From an uncultured Steroidobacter sp. (GTDB lineage: Bacteria > Pseudomonadota > Gammaproteobacteria > Steroidobacterales > Steroidobacteraceae): a stretch of 46,748 bases of DNA. Under the pieces are notes generated by a model that was given only the letters and a program-made list of their open reading frames with translations, did no database searches and was not told the DNA's origin. The stretch's first letter is position 1. Every line of letters starts with the position of its first letter. Position numbers and translations under genes: made by a program. The stretch spans positions 1-46,748 of the forward strand of contig NZ_CALFXI010000018.1 of assembly GCF_937958065.1 (NCBI RefSeq). The letters run 5' to 3'. Positions 23,615 to 33,210 of the stretch are shown in pieces.

Positions 23615-24859
23615 TCACTGCCGCGAGTAAATGATCCGGCCAGCACGAATGGCACAGCGGACTGCGGCGAAGTTGCGCACCGAATCGGCCGGATCCGCGT
23701 CGAGAACGACGATGTCCGCTGCCATCCCCGGGGCAATACGTCCTCGTGAATCCTGTTCGTTCCAGCGCGCGGCCGGGGTCGTGGTGAGCGATGCGAGTAT
23801 CTGGTTGGGCGTCAAGCCGGCCTTGGCCATCAGCTCGTATTCACGCGTCGGGTCGTAATCGGTCATGTAGCCAACGTCGGTGCCAAACAGGACCTGTCCA
23901 CCCAACGCGGCGAATCTGCCGAACTGCGTTACGGATTCGTTCACGAGCCGTTCGGCGATCTCGGCCGGGACTCGTTCCTTGTCCAGCTCATAGGGGAATA
24001 GCTGCAGGGTAGGGATCATCGACATGCCGGAGTCGCGCATTTGTTTCATCAGTGCTTCCGGCCACGGCGCCGGTGCACCCAGCGGAGGGTGAGTCAGGAT
24101 GTCCACTCGAGCATCGAAGGCGGCCTGCACGCCTTGGATATCGGTGGGATGAGCGAACACCAGCTTGCCTTGCCGGTGTGTCTCATTCACTGCGGCGCGG
24201 GCGATCTCGAGCGGCAGGCGCCTGCTGGTGCGATCGCCCTGTGGCGTGACGAGGAAGAGCTTGGTGCCATCGGCGCTCGCGCTCAAGTTGCTGCGCACAG
24301 CTTGTACTGCTGCGTCGGCCGAATCCGGTTGCGGCAATTTATCGAGCCACGCCTTGGGAAGGTGCGAGATATAGACGGGCAGTCCGTTCGAGGGAAACAC
24401 AGCCAGACCGACAGTGAGAATTCGCGGTCCGCGGACCTCGCCTGCCTCGATCCTGTTGCGCAGGGCCAGCGTGTTGTCGCGATCCGAAGCGACATCGAAG
24501 ACGGTTGTGTAACCGTATCGTGTCAGCATGCGCGTTAGCGCGCGGTCGAGCTCTGCGGCTGTTTTCTGGCCAGCGTTGCTGAATTCCTCGCCGATGAAGT
24601 GGACGTGACTATTCTGGAACCCCGCCATGACGACTCCACCATCGCAGCGGGATCCCCTGGTCGCAGCCGTGGTGGGTTTCTGACCGGGCGTGACCGAAAG
24701 GATCTCGTTGCCGGCGATCAGGACCTCGCCCGCGATCGGCGGTACGTCCGGCGCCGGATAGATCTTCACGCCTTGCAACGCCCAGGTCTGGGCCTGTGTC
24801 ACCGAAGCGATCAGTCCCGTGATGACGACCAGGACCACCTTCAGACCGCGATTCAACAT
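23615..24859 (-). CDS. Secreted amidohydrolase-superfamily enzyme
   Basis: A 414-residue metal-dependent hydrolase, imidazolonepropionase-like, with a Sec leader (GLKVVLVVITGLIASVTQAQ). Ligand motifs are in the expected order: NSHVHFIGEE (HxH), DGTKLFL (Lys, possible carbamate bridge), LVFAHPTDI (His), ILTHPPLG (His) and GTDVGYMTDY (Asp). The C-terminal IAPGMAADIVVLDADP closes the small beta domain. Such exported enzymes include prolidase-like dipeptidases and unknown amidases; the substrate cannot be read from sequence. It stands upstream of the aminopeptidase on the same strand, 156 bp away, and the two may cooperate in peptide breakdown. Confidence 0.88.
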   Translation of the reverse strand: MLNRGLKVVLVVITGLIASVTQAQTWALQGVKIYPAPDVPPIAGEVLIAGNEILSVTPGQKPTTAATRGSRCDGGVVMAGFQNSHVHFIGEEFSNAGQKTAAELDRALTRMLTRYGYTTVFDVASDRDNTLALRNRIEAGEVRGPRILTVGLAVFPSNGLPVYISHLPKAWLDKLPQPDSADAAVQAVRSNLSASADGTKLFLVTPQGDRTSRRLPLEIARAAVNETHRQGKLVFAHPTDIQGVQAAFDARVDILTHPPLGAPAPWPEALMKQMRDSGMSMIPTLQLFPYELDKERVPAEIAERLVNESVTQFGRFAALGGQVLFGTDVGYMTDYDPTREYELMAKAGLTPNQILASLTTTPAARWNEQDSRGRIAPGMAADIVVLDADPADSVRNFAAVRCAIRAGRIIYSRQ

Positions 24860-25510
24860 TCCGACTCCCTCGAATGCAGCGTTCCAATCATCAGTGCTAC
24901 GAGTATGTCAGCGATTGGCTCGCATGTGACACGCTGGAGGGCGGAAACGTTGCGGGGTTCCAACTCGAACGGACGAAAGGGCACGTGCGCTCTGGCCTAC
25001 ATCGGGCATCACCGCTGTCGGCAGCAGTTGCGTGCCGGCGACGGCGACGAGCGACCAGGCGCCGAAGTGCGTCGTTCTGGGGCGAGAGCGAGCGAATCGA
25101 ACGGCTATGCGCGCACTTCGATTGTCAAGACGCCATCTCGCCGGCGAGACGTCCGGCCGAGATGCCGGTGACCGCACTCGCCGTCGAGGTGTGTCCACGT
25201 CGGTGGGCCGAGGCGTGCAGGCGCTCGGATCCTCGGGAGGGGGGCGGGGATTCGGGCGAGCCCGTGGGTGCAGATCGGCGCGCGTCAAGTCTTACGTGCG
25301 AATCGATTGATCAAAACTTGAGCAGGTGATTTTTGCCGCGAATTTTGCGGCAAGAAGTCCCGCGCACACAGATATCCACAGGGTTGCCCACAACTTTTGT
25401 GGATGACTTGGCCTGACGGATCGAGACCTGCGTGTCCGGCGGATGTCAAGATTGCAATTGCGACTGGACTCCGCATTGCGAGGGGTCGGGTCGCGAAGTA
25501 TAAGCACGCG
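24860..25510. other. Upstream region of efflux operon and amidohydrolase
   Basis: About 650 bp between divergent genes. The frames that span it have no protein-like features. A hairpin TTGCCGC/GCGGCAA lies at 25333-25353, and three DnaA-box-like 9-mers lie at 25372-25405. The promoter of the efflux operon should be in this stretch. Confidence 0.45.
25372..25405. promoter_or_regulatory. Cluster of three DnaA-box-like sequences
   Basis: ATATCCACA (25372-25380) and the complement of TTGTGGATG (25397-25405) each come within one or two bases of TTATCCACA, and TTGCCCACA (25384-25392) within two. The last two also form the palindrome CCACAA-CTT-TTGTGG. The meaning is uncertain: DnaA-responsive promoter or chance. 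Confidence 0.3.
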
Positions 25511-26701
25511 ATGTCACTGGACAGCCCACGTCCTGCGTCATCGCAACTGCGTAACAGCGTCATTGCGCTGCTACTGCTGGCGGTGGTGGGATGGGCAGCG
25601 TGGCATTTCACCCGCAACACGGAACGGGGCGGTGAGCGGGGCCGGCCCACGGCGGCGGTGGGCACGGCGCAAGCGACGCCGATGGATGTGCCCGTCACCT
25701 TGCAGGCCATCGGCACCGTGCAGCCCATCGTCGTCGCGACGGTCCGTTCGCAGCTGGCCGGCAACTTGTTCAGCCTGCACTTCACCGAAGGCCAGCAAGT
25801 GCGGCAGGGCGAGCTGCTGGCGATCATCGATCCGCGTCCGTATCGGCTGGCGCTGTCGCAGGCGCGCGCCAACCTGGTTCGCGACGAGGCGACATTGAAT
25901 CAGGCGCGTGCCGACCTGGAGCGCTATCGCACGCTGTGGTCGCAGGATTCGATTGCGCGTCAGCAGTTGGACACACAGGCGGCCACGGTCAAGCAACTCG
26001 AAGGCACGGTGGCGGCCGATCGCGCCGCCGTAGGCACCGCGACGTTGAACCTCGCCTACACGTCCATCACCGCGCCAGTCGCCGGCAAGGTGGGCTTGCG
26101 TCAGGCGGATATCGGCAACTACGTGACGCCCAGCGATGCCAACGGCATCGTCGTCATCACGCAGCTACAACCCATCGATGTCACATTCAGCCTCCCGCAG
26201 GTGCAGTTGCCGGAGGTGCAGGCGCAATTGCGCGCAGGCCACAAGCTGCAGGTCACTGCCACCGATCAGACGGGGCAGCGCGTCCTGGCGCAAGGGGAAT
26301 TCCTGACGTTCGACAATCAGATCGATCCGACCACCGGTACGGTGCGCGCCAAGGCGCGCTTCGCCAACAGCGACGAGACGTTGTTTCCGAATCAATTCGT
26401 GAACGTTTCAGTGCTGGTGAAGACGCTGCCGCAGTCGCTCACGGTGCCAGTGTCGAGTGTGAGGCACGGCGCGCAGGGCGATTTCGTGTTCGTGCTGCAA
26501 CCCAATCGCACCGTGAAGTCACGCACCATACAGACCGGTGTGATCAATGGTCAGCGGATTGTCGTTCGTAAAGGGTTGCACGCGGGCGAAACCGTGATTA
26601 CCGAGGGTGCCGACGGGTTGAACGACGGCGCGAGTGTAACGATCGCTGGTGCGAAGGCCGCGGGCTCCGCGACTCGCGCGACGGCGGATGGCGAGCGTTG
26701 A
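25511..26701 (+). CDS. mdtA: RND efflux periplasmic adaptor (MdtA-type)
   Basis: A 396-residue membrane fusion protein. An N-terminal anchor (SVIALLLLAVVGWAAWHF) is followed by the lipoyl half-motif (QPIVVATVRSQLAGNLFSLH, EGQQVRQGELLAIIDPRPYR), an alpha hairpin of about residues 115-175 (ALSQARANLVRDEATLNQAR, RQQLDTQAATVKQLEGTVAA), the second lipoyl part (LAYTSITAPVAGKVGLRQAD, IGNYVT) and the barrel domain (LTVPVSSVRHGAQGDFVFVL). It joins the inner-membrane pumps to the outer-membrane channel. ATG at 25511 is preferred over the frame start at 25397. The pump genes follow after 15 bp. Confidence 0.93.
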   Translation: MSLDSPRPASSQLRNSVIALLLLAVVGWAAWHFTRNTERGGERGRPTAAVGTAQATPMDVPVTLQAIGTVQPIVVATVRSQLAGNLFSLHFTEGQQVRQGELLAIIDPRPYRLALSQARANLVRDEATLNQARADLERYRTLWSQDSIARQQLDTQAATVKQLEGTVAADRAAVGTATLNLAYTSITAPVAGKVGLRQADIGNYVTPSDANGIVVITQLQPIDVTFSLPQVQLPEVQAQLRAGHKLQVTATDQTGQRVLAQGEFLTFDNQIDPTTGTVRAKARFANSDETLFPNQFVNVSVLVKTLPQSLTVPVSSVRHGAQGDFVFVLQPNRTVKSRTIQTGVINGQRIVVRKGLHAGETVITEGADGLNDGASVTIAGAKAAGSATRATADGER

Positions 26702-26716
26702 GCGACGGGCCGCGTC

Positions 26717-29700
26717 ATGGCCGAAGAGCGCGACGAATCCATAGAGCGTACCGACGGCGGGCCGTCTCGTCTGTTCATTCTGCGTCCCGTCGCGACCACG
26801 CTGACGATGGTCGCGATCCTGCTCGCCGGACTGGTGGCGTTTCGGGTGTTGCCGCTGTCGGCGTTGCCGGAAGTGGACTATCCGACCATCCAGGTGCGCA
26901 CGCTGTATCCAGGCGCGAGTCCGGATGTGATGGCCGTCACCGTCACCGCTCCGCTGGAACGTCAGTTCGGTCAGATGGCGGGACTGCAACGCATGACTTC
27001 GGCGTCCTCGGCCGGGGCCTCGGTGATCACGCTGCAGTTCTCGCTCGACCTGGAGCTGGACGTCGCCGAGCAGGAAGTGCAAGCGGCCATCAATGCCGCC
27101 ATTACCTTGCTGCCCTCGGATCTGCCGGCGCCGCCCATCTACGCGAAGGTCAACCCCGCCGACGCGCCGATCGTGAGCTTCGGCGTCACCTCGAGCTCGC
27201 GGCCGCTTGCCGAAGTGCAGAATCTGGTCGATCAACGCGTCGCCAACAAGCTGTCGCAGATTTCCGGGGTGGGCCTGGTCAATCTGTCCGGCGGACAGCG
27301 GCCGGCCGTGCGGATTCAAGCGAACGTGCCGGCGCTGGCCGCGCGTGGGCTGTCGCTCGACGCGCTGCGAACGGCGATTGCCAGTGCCAATGTCAACGGC
27401 GCCAAAGGCAGCTTCGATGGACCGACGCGCTCCTGGAGCATCGACGCCAACGACCAACTCGCGACCGCGCAGGAGTATCGCGATCTGATCATCGCGTATC
27501 GGGATGGCGCGCCGGTGCGTCTCGCCGACGTCGCGTCCGTCGTGAACTCGTCCGAAAACACGCGGCTGGGCGCCTGGATGAACCGCACGCCGGCCATCAT
27601 CGTCGACGTGCAGCGGCAGCCCGGTGCAAATGTCATCGGCACCGTCGATGCGATTCGCGCCGCGTTGCCGGCGCTGGAGTTGCAGCTGCCCGCCGATGTG
27701 AAGATGACGATGCTCAGCGACCGTACTGTCGGCATTCGCGCCTCGCTGGCCGATGTGCAGTTCGAGCTGCTGCTCGCCGTGGTGCTGGTCACTCTCGTGA
27801 TCTTTCTGTTTCTTGGCAGCCTGCCAGCCACCGTCATCGCCAGCATCGCCGTGCCGCTGTCGCTGATCGGCAGCTTTGCCGCCATGTATCTGCTGGACTT
27901 CAGCATCAACAACCTGACCTTGATGGCGCTGACCATCGCCGCGGGCTTCGTGGTCGACGACGCCATCGTGGTGCTGGAGAACATCGATCGTCATATCGAA
28001 GCGGGGATGTCGCCATTCGCCGCGGCATTGCGAGGCGCGCGCGAAATCGGGTTCACCATCATCTCGCTGACGGTCAGTCTGGTGGCCGTGCTGATACCGC
28101 TGCTGTTCATGGGCGATGTGGTCGGTCGGCTGTTCCGCGAGTTCGCAGTCACGCTGGCGGTGACGATCTTCATCTCGGCGGTCGTGGCGCTGACGCTCGT
28201 TCCCATGCTTGCCTCACGCTGGCTGCGGCCAGAGCGCGAGCAGCGCCGGTGGCGGCTCATCGAGCACAGCCTGAAATGGTTCCAGCGGCTGGCACAAAGT
28301 TATGCCCGCCGGCTCGACTGGGTGCTCGAACGGCAGCGGCAGACGCTGCTGGTGTTTCTGACGACGCTGGTGCTGACGGTGCTGTTGTTCGTGTTCATTC
28401 CCAAAGGACTGTTTCCGCAACAGGACACGGGGCAGCTGCGCGCGGTCGTCGTGGCCAGCCAGGACGTTTCTTTTCCGCGCATGACGCAGCTGCAATCCGG
28501 CGTCGCAGCGATCGTGCTCGACGATCCGGACGTGATCAGCCTGAGCTCGAATGTCGGCGTGGATGGCCAGAACCTGGCGCTGCATCAGGGGCGCATGCTG
28601 ATCAATCTGAAGCCCAAGGACCAGCGCGGCTCGCAGCAGGCGCTGATGCAGCGATTGCAGCGAGAGGCGCGCGACAGGCTCGGCGTCAGCTTGTATCTGC
28701 AGCCGGTACAGGATCTGACCATCGATACGCAAAGCGGTGCCAACCAATATCGCTTCGCTCTGCAAGGAGCGAGTGCGAGCGACATCTCGCTGTGGGCGAA
28801 CCGCTTGATCGCGGCATTGCGCGACGTGCCGCAGATTCGAAATGTGACCTCGGATGTGCTCGAAGACGGCAGGGCGGTCGAAGTCGAGCTCAATCGCGAC
28901 GTCGCTGCGCGACTGGGCATCAGCGCCGCAACGGTGGATAGCGCGCTGTACAACGCGTTCGGTCAACGCATCATTTCCACGATCTTCACCTCATCGAACC
29001 AGTATCGGGTCATTCTGGAAAGCACGCCGGGCATGCTGGCGGATCCAGAGGCGCTGTCGCAGGTGTACGTGCCGACCGGTTCGGGCACGGTCGCGCCTTT
29101 GAATGCGCTGGCGACGTTTCGTTTGAAGAGCGCGCCGGTGTTGATCTCGCGGGTCGCGCAGTTCCCCGCGGCGACCATCGGTTTCGATCTTGCGCCTGGA
29201 GTGTCGCTCGGCGCGGCGGTGGACGCGATTACGCGGGCGGAACGGGATATCGCCATGCCGGCGTCGATTACGACCCAATTCACCGGCGCCGCCAACGCGT
29301 TCCGTGCCTCGCTGGCCAACGAGTTCTATCTGATCCTCGCGGCCGTGGTGGTCGTGTACATCGTGCTCGGCGTGCTCTACGAGAGTTTCATTCATCCGCT
29401 GACGATCCTGTCTACGCTGCCGTCCGCCGCGGTCGGCGCGTTGCTGGCGCTGCTGGTGACGGGCAGCGGCCTGGGCGTGATCGGGATCATCGGCATCGTG
29501 CTGCTGATCGGCATCGTGAAAAAGAACGCCATCATGATGATCGACTTCGCGATCGAAGCTCAGCGCACCGAAGGCAAAGAGGCGCACGCGGCGATCAGGC
29601 AAGCGGCCTTGCTGCGTTTCCGGCCCATCATGATGACCACGTTCGCGGCGTTGTTCGCCGCCTTGCCGTTGATCTTCGGGTTCGGCATGGGCTCGGAGTT

Positions 29701-29851
29701 GCGCCGGCCCCTGGGTATCGCCATCGCCGGCGGCCTGATCGTCAGCCAGGTATTGACGCTGTTCACCACGCCCGTCGTGTTCCTGGCCTTTGAAAGGTTG
29801 GTACAACGACGTGGCCGCGGTGCCGCGCCGGCGTTGGAGTCACCACGGTGA
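26717..29851 (+). CDS. mdtB: RND multidrug efflux pump, MdtB-type
   Basis: A 1044-residue inner-membrane HAE1-type pump with twelve membrane helices and two large periplasmic loops. The proton-relay region in TM4 is FVVDDAIVVLENIDRH with the Asp-Asp pair, and the TM10 Lys is in GIVKKNAIMMIDFAIEAQR. The start LFILRPVATTLTMVAILLAG and LSALPEVDYPTIQVRTLYPG are diagnostic. In MdtBC-type systems two different subunits form the trimer, and here a second pump gene follows with a 4-bp overlap. The substrate range is likely detergents, bile acids, coumarin antibiotics or plant compounds, by family only. Confidence 0.94.
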   Translation: MAEERDESIERTDGGPSRLFILRPVATTLTMVAILLAGLVAFRVLPLSALPEVDYPTIQVRTLYPGASPDVMAVTVTAPLERQFGQMAGLQRMTSASSAGASVITLQFSLDLELDVAEQEVQAAINAAITLLPSDLPAPPIYAKVNPADAPIVSFGVTSSSRPLAEVQNLVDQRVANKLSQISGVGLVNLSGGQRPAVRIQANVPALAARGLSLDALRTAIASANVNGAKGSFDGPTRSWSIDANDQLATAQEYRDLIIAYRDGAPVRLADVASVVNSSENTRLGAWMNRTPAIIVDVQRQPGANVIGTVDAIRAALPALELQLPADVKMTMLSDRTVGIRASLADVQFELLLAVVLVTLVIFLFLGSLPATVIASIAVPLSLIGSFAAMYLLDFSINNLTLMALTIAAGFVVDDAIVVLENIDRHIEAGMSPFAAALRGAREIGFTIISLTVSLVAVLIPLLFMGDVVGRLFREFAVTLAVTIFISAVVALTLVPMLASRWLRPEREQRRWRLIEHSLKWFQRLAQSYARRLDWVLERQRQTLLVFLTTLVLTVLLFVFIPKGLFPQQDTGQLRAVVVASQDVSFPRMTQLQSGVAAIVLDDPDVISLSSNVGVDGQNLALHQGRMLINLKPKDQRGSQQALMQRLQREARDRLGVSLYLQPVQDLTIDTQSGANQYRFALQGASASDISLWANRLIAALRDVPQIRNVTSDVLEDGRAVEVELNRDVAARLGISAATVDSALYNAFGQRIISTIFTSSNQYRVILESTPGMLADPEALSQVYVPTGSGTVAPLNALATFRLKSAPVLISRVAQFPAATIGFDLAPGVSLGAAVDAITRAERDIAMPASITTQFTGAANAFRASLANEFYLILAAVVVVYIVLGVLYESFIHPLTILSTLPSAAVGALLALLVTGSGLGVIGIIGIVLLIGIVKKNAIMMIDFAIEAQRTEGKEAHAAIRQAALLRFRPIMMTTFAALFAALPLIFGFGMGSELRRPLGIAIAGGLIVSQVLTLFTTPVVFLAFERLVQRRGRGAAPALESPR

Positions 29852-32800
29852 ACTTATCGGGCCCATTCGTGAGGCGACCGGTCGGCACCACGTTGCTGAC
29901 GCTCGGGGTCGCGCTGTCCGGATTGGCTGCGTTCTTCGTGCTGCCGATCGCGCCGTTGCCGCAAGTCGATTTTCCTACGGTGAACGTGCAGGCGACGTTG
30001 CCCGGTGCCAGCCCCTCGACCATGGCGTCGAGCGTGGCGTCGCCGCTGGAGCGGCGACTGGGCGTGATCGCCGGCGTGAACGAGATGACCTCGCAGTCCG
30101 GCATCGGCAACACTCGCGTTACATTGCAGTTCGATCTGAGTCGCGACATCGACGGCGCGGCTCGTGACGTGCAGGCGGCAATCAATGCGGCGCGAGCCGA
30201 TCTGCCGGCAACGCTGCGAACCAATCCGACGTATCGCAAAGCGAATCCCGCCGATGCGCCCATCCTGATCCTGGCGCTGACTTCGCAGACGCGGTCGCCC
30301 GCGTCCATCTATGACGCGGTTTCCAATGTGATCCAGCAGCGTCTGTTGCAAGTGGAGGGCGTGGGTGACGTCGAGCTGGGCGGAGGCGCGTTGCCGGCAG
30401 TGCGGGTCGATCTGAATCCGCTGGCGCTGGCTCGCTTTGGAATCGCGTTGGAAGACGTTCGCAGCGCGCTCGCATCGGCCAGCGCTCACCGGCCGCGCGG
30501 CGTGATCGAAAACGACGAGCTGGCGTGGCAGATCGAGGCCAGGGAACCCGGCCTGCACGCCGCCGATTACCGCGATCTGTTGATTGCCTGGCGCGGTGAA
30601 GCGGCAGTCCGCTTGAGCGATGTCGCGACCGTCTATGATGGGCCCGAAGATGTGCGCACCATGGGCTTGTTCAACGGCGTGCGCGCCGTGACGGTCATCA
30701 TCAGCCGGCAGCCCGGAGCAAACATCGTCGCGACGGTGGATGCGGTGAAGGCACAGTTGCCCGCACTTGCGGAAGTGCTGCCGAAGGACATCAAGCTGCA
30801 GGTCGCGTCCGACCGGACCATTACCATTCGTGCGTCGTTGCATGAAGTGGAAGTCACGCTGATCATCGCGACGTTGCTGGTGGTCGTGGTCACTAGCGTG
30901 TTCCTGCAGTCGTTGCGGGCCACGCTGGTGCCGGCTGTCGCCGTCATCGTGTCGTTGCTAGGCACGCTCGGCGTCATGTATGCGCTCGGCTTCTCGCTCA
31001 ACAATCTGTCGCTGATGGCGCTCACCATCGCCACCGGCTTCGTGGTCGACGACGCCATCGTGGTGCTGGAGAACATTTCCCGACACGTGGAGCGGGGCAT
31101 GCCGGCGAGACAGGCGGCGCTGCTCGGGGCGAGGGAGGTCGGTTTCACCGTCCTGTCCATTTCCATCAGCCTGGTCGCAGTGTTCATTCCCTTGCTGTTC
31201 ATGGGCGGCCTCATCGGGCGACTGTTCCGAGAATTCGCCGTGACCTTGTCGGTTGCGGTGCTCATCAGCCTGGTGATCTCGCTTACCACCACGCCGATGC
31301 TGGCGTCGCTGCTGCTAGGCAGGCAGGAGACGCCGAAACGGTTCGCCGTCCTCGCTGCCGGTGCATTCGATCGCCTGCAGCAGCGCTATGCACGCGGGCT
31401 CGATTGGGCCCTGAACAATCGCGCGACGGTGCTGGTGATATTGGCCGGCGTGGTGGTGCTCAACCTGTTCCTGATGGTGGTGGCGCCCAAAGGCTTCTTT
31501 CCCGAACAGGACACCGGCTCGTTGGCAGGCGGCCTGCGCGCCGATCAGAGCATCTCGTTCCAGGAATTGCAGCGGAAGATCACGCAGGTCGCGGGCATCA
31601 TTCGGGCCGATCCAGATGTGGATGCCGTGGTTGCCTTTACCGGCGGCTCGCGCGCCGGCGGCGGTTTCATGTTCGTCGTACTGAAACCGCGCGATCAGCG
31701 TGCGTCGAGTCGGGAGATCATCGGGCGCCTGCGGCCGCAGATCGCGCGCGTGAGTGGCCTCTCCGTGTTTCTGAATCCAGTGCAGGACATGCAGGTCGGC
31801 GGACGCGCGGCCGTCAGCACGTATCAGTTCACGTTGAAGGCCGACGACTTCAGGACGCTGCAGCAGGCCGGCACCACGCTGGTCCAGCTGCTGAAGCGGG
31901 AGCCGCAGCTGGTGGACGTCGATATCGATCAGCAGCAGGGTGGGGCACAAGTGCTGGTCCAGATCGATCGCGACCGCGCCGCGCAGCTCGGCATTCCGAC
32001 GCAAGCGGTGGACCAGGCGCTGTATGACGCATTCGGACAGCGGCAGGTGGCCACGATCTATTCGGGCCTGAATCAGTATCACGTGGTCATGGGCGTGGCG
32101 CCTGAATTCAATGGATCGCCCACTGTGCTCGAGCACGTTTACGTACCCACGACACCGGCTCCGGCAGCGACGACCACCGCAAGCTCAGCCCTGGTGTCGG
32201 CGAGCGGAACGGGAGCACCTTCCGCTTCGGCATCGAGTCCGGTGTCGATGTTTGCAACCGGTACGGGACAGACACAGGCCTCGGCATCCACGACGACCAC
32301 CAGTTCAACGCCCGCATCTGCGAGCGGGACAGGGCCGACGCCCGCTACGGCAACGACGGCCGTGCCTGGTTCGGCGCCCGTGTCGGCAACGGGTACGGGA
32401 CGAGACGCATCGACGGGCGCGGCGGTCAGTCTCACGCCGGCGAACATCGTGCCGCTATCGGCGTTCGGGCGCTGGAGCACAGGTTCCACGGCCGCCCAGG
32501 TGAACCATCAGGACGGGCAGCCTTCGGCGACCATCTCATTCGCCACTGCCAATGACGTCTCGCTCGGCCAAGCCACACAACGCATCCTGCAAGTACAGCA
32601 GGGCGCGCGATTGCCATCGACGGTGACCGGATCTTTCGCCGGCACCGCCAAGGTGTTCGAGCAATCGACCGCGACCATGCCGCTGCTGATCGTGGCCTCC
32701 CTGGTAGTGATCTATATCGTGCTAGGAATGTTGTACGAGAGTGCCATTCATCCGCTGACGGTGTTGTCCACGCTGCCGTCCGCCGGTGTGGGCGCGATGC

Positions 32801-33210
32801 TCGCGTTGTTGATCGGGCAACTCAATCTGGATCTGATCGCGCTGATCGGATTGATCCTGCTGATCGGCATCGTCAAGAAGAACGCCATCATGATCATCGA
32901 TTTCGCGCTGGAGGCAGAGCGGTCCCGCGGTTTGTCTCCCATGGCCGCGATCCGCGAAGCCTCGCTGCTGCGATTTCGGCCGATTCTCATGACGACACTC
33001 GCGGCCGGCTTCGGCGCGGTGCCTTTGGCCATCGGCTTCGGCGACGGTGCCGAGCTGCGTCGTCCGCTCGGCATCGTCATCGTCGGGGGCCTGATCGCCA
33101 GCCAGCTGCTGACATTGCTGACGACGCCCGTCGTGTATCTGGCGCTCGATCGTTTTCGTCGGCCGCGCTCCCGCAGCCTCGATCCTGCTTTTGGAGTGTC
33201 ACCGACATGA
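29848..33210 (+). CDS. mdtC: RND multidrug efflux pump, MdtC-type, with low-complexity insertion
   Basis: A 1120-residue pump, about 95 residues longer than usual. GTG start at 29848 overlaps the mdtB stop. Family motifs are intact: FVRRPVGTTLLTLGVALSGL, LPQVDFPTVNVQATLPGASP, FVVDDAIVVLENISRH (TM4 Asp pair) and GIVKKNAIMIIDFALEAERS (TM10 Lys). The excess lies between residues about 769 and 863, between EHVYVPT and NIVPLSAFGRW, in the second periplasmic loop. It is almost wholly Ser, Thr, Ala, Gly and Pro with four ATGTG/ASGTG repeats. In relatives this is a short loop in the docking region that meets the adaptor. The pump is otherwise complete. Confidence 0.93.
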   Translation: MNLSGPFVRRPVGTTLLTLGVALSGLAAFFVLPIAPLPQVDFPTVNVQATLPGASPSTMASSVASPLERRLGVIAGVNEMTSQSGIGNTRVTLQFDLSRDIDGAARDVQAAINAARADLPATLRTNPTYRKANPADAPILILALTSQTRSPASIYDAVSNVIQQRLLQVEGVGDVELGGGALPAVRVDLNPLALARFGIALEDVRSALASASAHRPRGVIENDELAWQIEAREPGLHAADYRDLLIAWRGEAAVRLSDVATVYDGPEDVRTMGLFNGVRAVTVIISRQPGANIVATVDAVKAQLPALAEVLPKDIKLQVASDRTITIRASLHEVEVTLIIATLLVVVVTSVFLQSLRATLVPAVAVIVSLLGTLGVMYALGFSLNNLSLMALTIATGFVVDDAIVVLENISRHVERGMPARQAALLGAREVGFTVLSISISLVAVFIPLLFMGGLIGRLFREFAVTLSVAVLISLVISLTTTPMLASLLLGRQETPKRFAVLAAGAFDRLQQRYARGLDWALNNRATVLVILAGVVVLNLFLMVVAPKGFFPEQDTGSLAGGLRADQSISFQELQRKITQVAGIIRADPDVDAVVAFTGGSRAGGGFMFVVLKPRDQRASSREIIGRLRPQIARVSGLSVFLNPVQDMQVGGRAAVSTYQFTLKADDFRTLQQAGTTLVQLLKREPQLVDVDIDQQQGGAQVLVQIDRDRAAQLGIPTQAVDQALYDAFGQRQVATIYSGLNQYHVVMGVAPEFNGSPTVLEHVYVPTTPAPAATTTASSALVSASGTGAPSASASSPVSMFATGTGQTQASASTTTTSSTPASASGTGPTPATATTAVPGSAPVSATGTGRDASTGAAVSLTPANIVPLSAFGRWSTGSTAAQVNHQDGQPSATISFATANDVSLGQATQRILQVQQGARLPSTVTGSFAGTAKVFEQSTATMPLLIVASLVVIYIVLGMLYESAIHPLTVLSTLPSAGVGAMLALLIGQLNLDLIALIGLILLIGIVKKNAIMIIDFALEAERSRGLSPMAAIREASLLRFRPILMTTLAAGFGAVPLAIGFGDGAELRRPLGIVIVGGLIASQLLTLLTTPVVYLALDRFRRPRSRSLDPAFGVSPT
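32150..32440 (+). repeat. Degenerate Ser/Thr/Ala-Gly repeats inside mdtC
   Basis: The DNA encoding the extra segment repeats units such as GTGTCGGCGAGCGGAACGGG, TCTGCGAGCGGGACAGGG and GTGTCGGCAACGGGTACGGG at a spacing of about 70 bp, giving VSASGTG, FATGTG, SASGTG and SATGTG. It is in frame and does not interrupt the gene. Slippage or unequal recombination may have expanded it. Confidence 0.75.

Noticed and set aside
24874..25329. Rightward 151-aa frame and the leftward frame opposite it
   Set aside because: Arg/Ser/Ala-rich composition without domains or ribosome site; likely high-GC chance frames.
25372..25405. Chromosomal origin of replication
   Set aside because: Only three imperfect boxes are present and no dnaA, dnaN or other origin-linked gene is in the window; kept only as a low-interest regulatory note.
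26519..27994. Leftward 491-aa frame rich in His, Gln and Arg
   Set aside because: It is the antisense shadow of the mdtA/mdtB genes; such His/Gln/Arg-rich frames recur opposite most long genes here.
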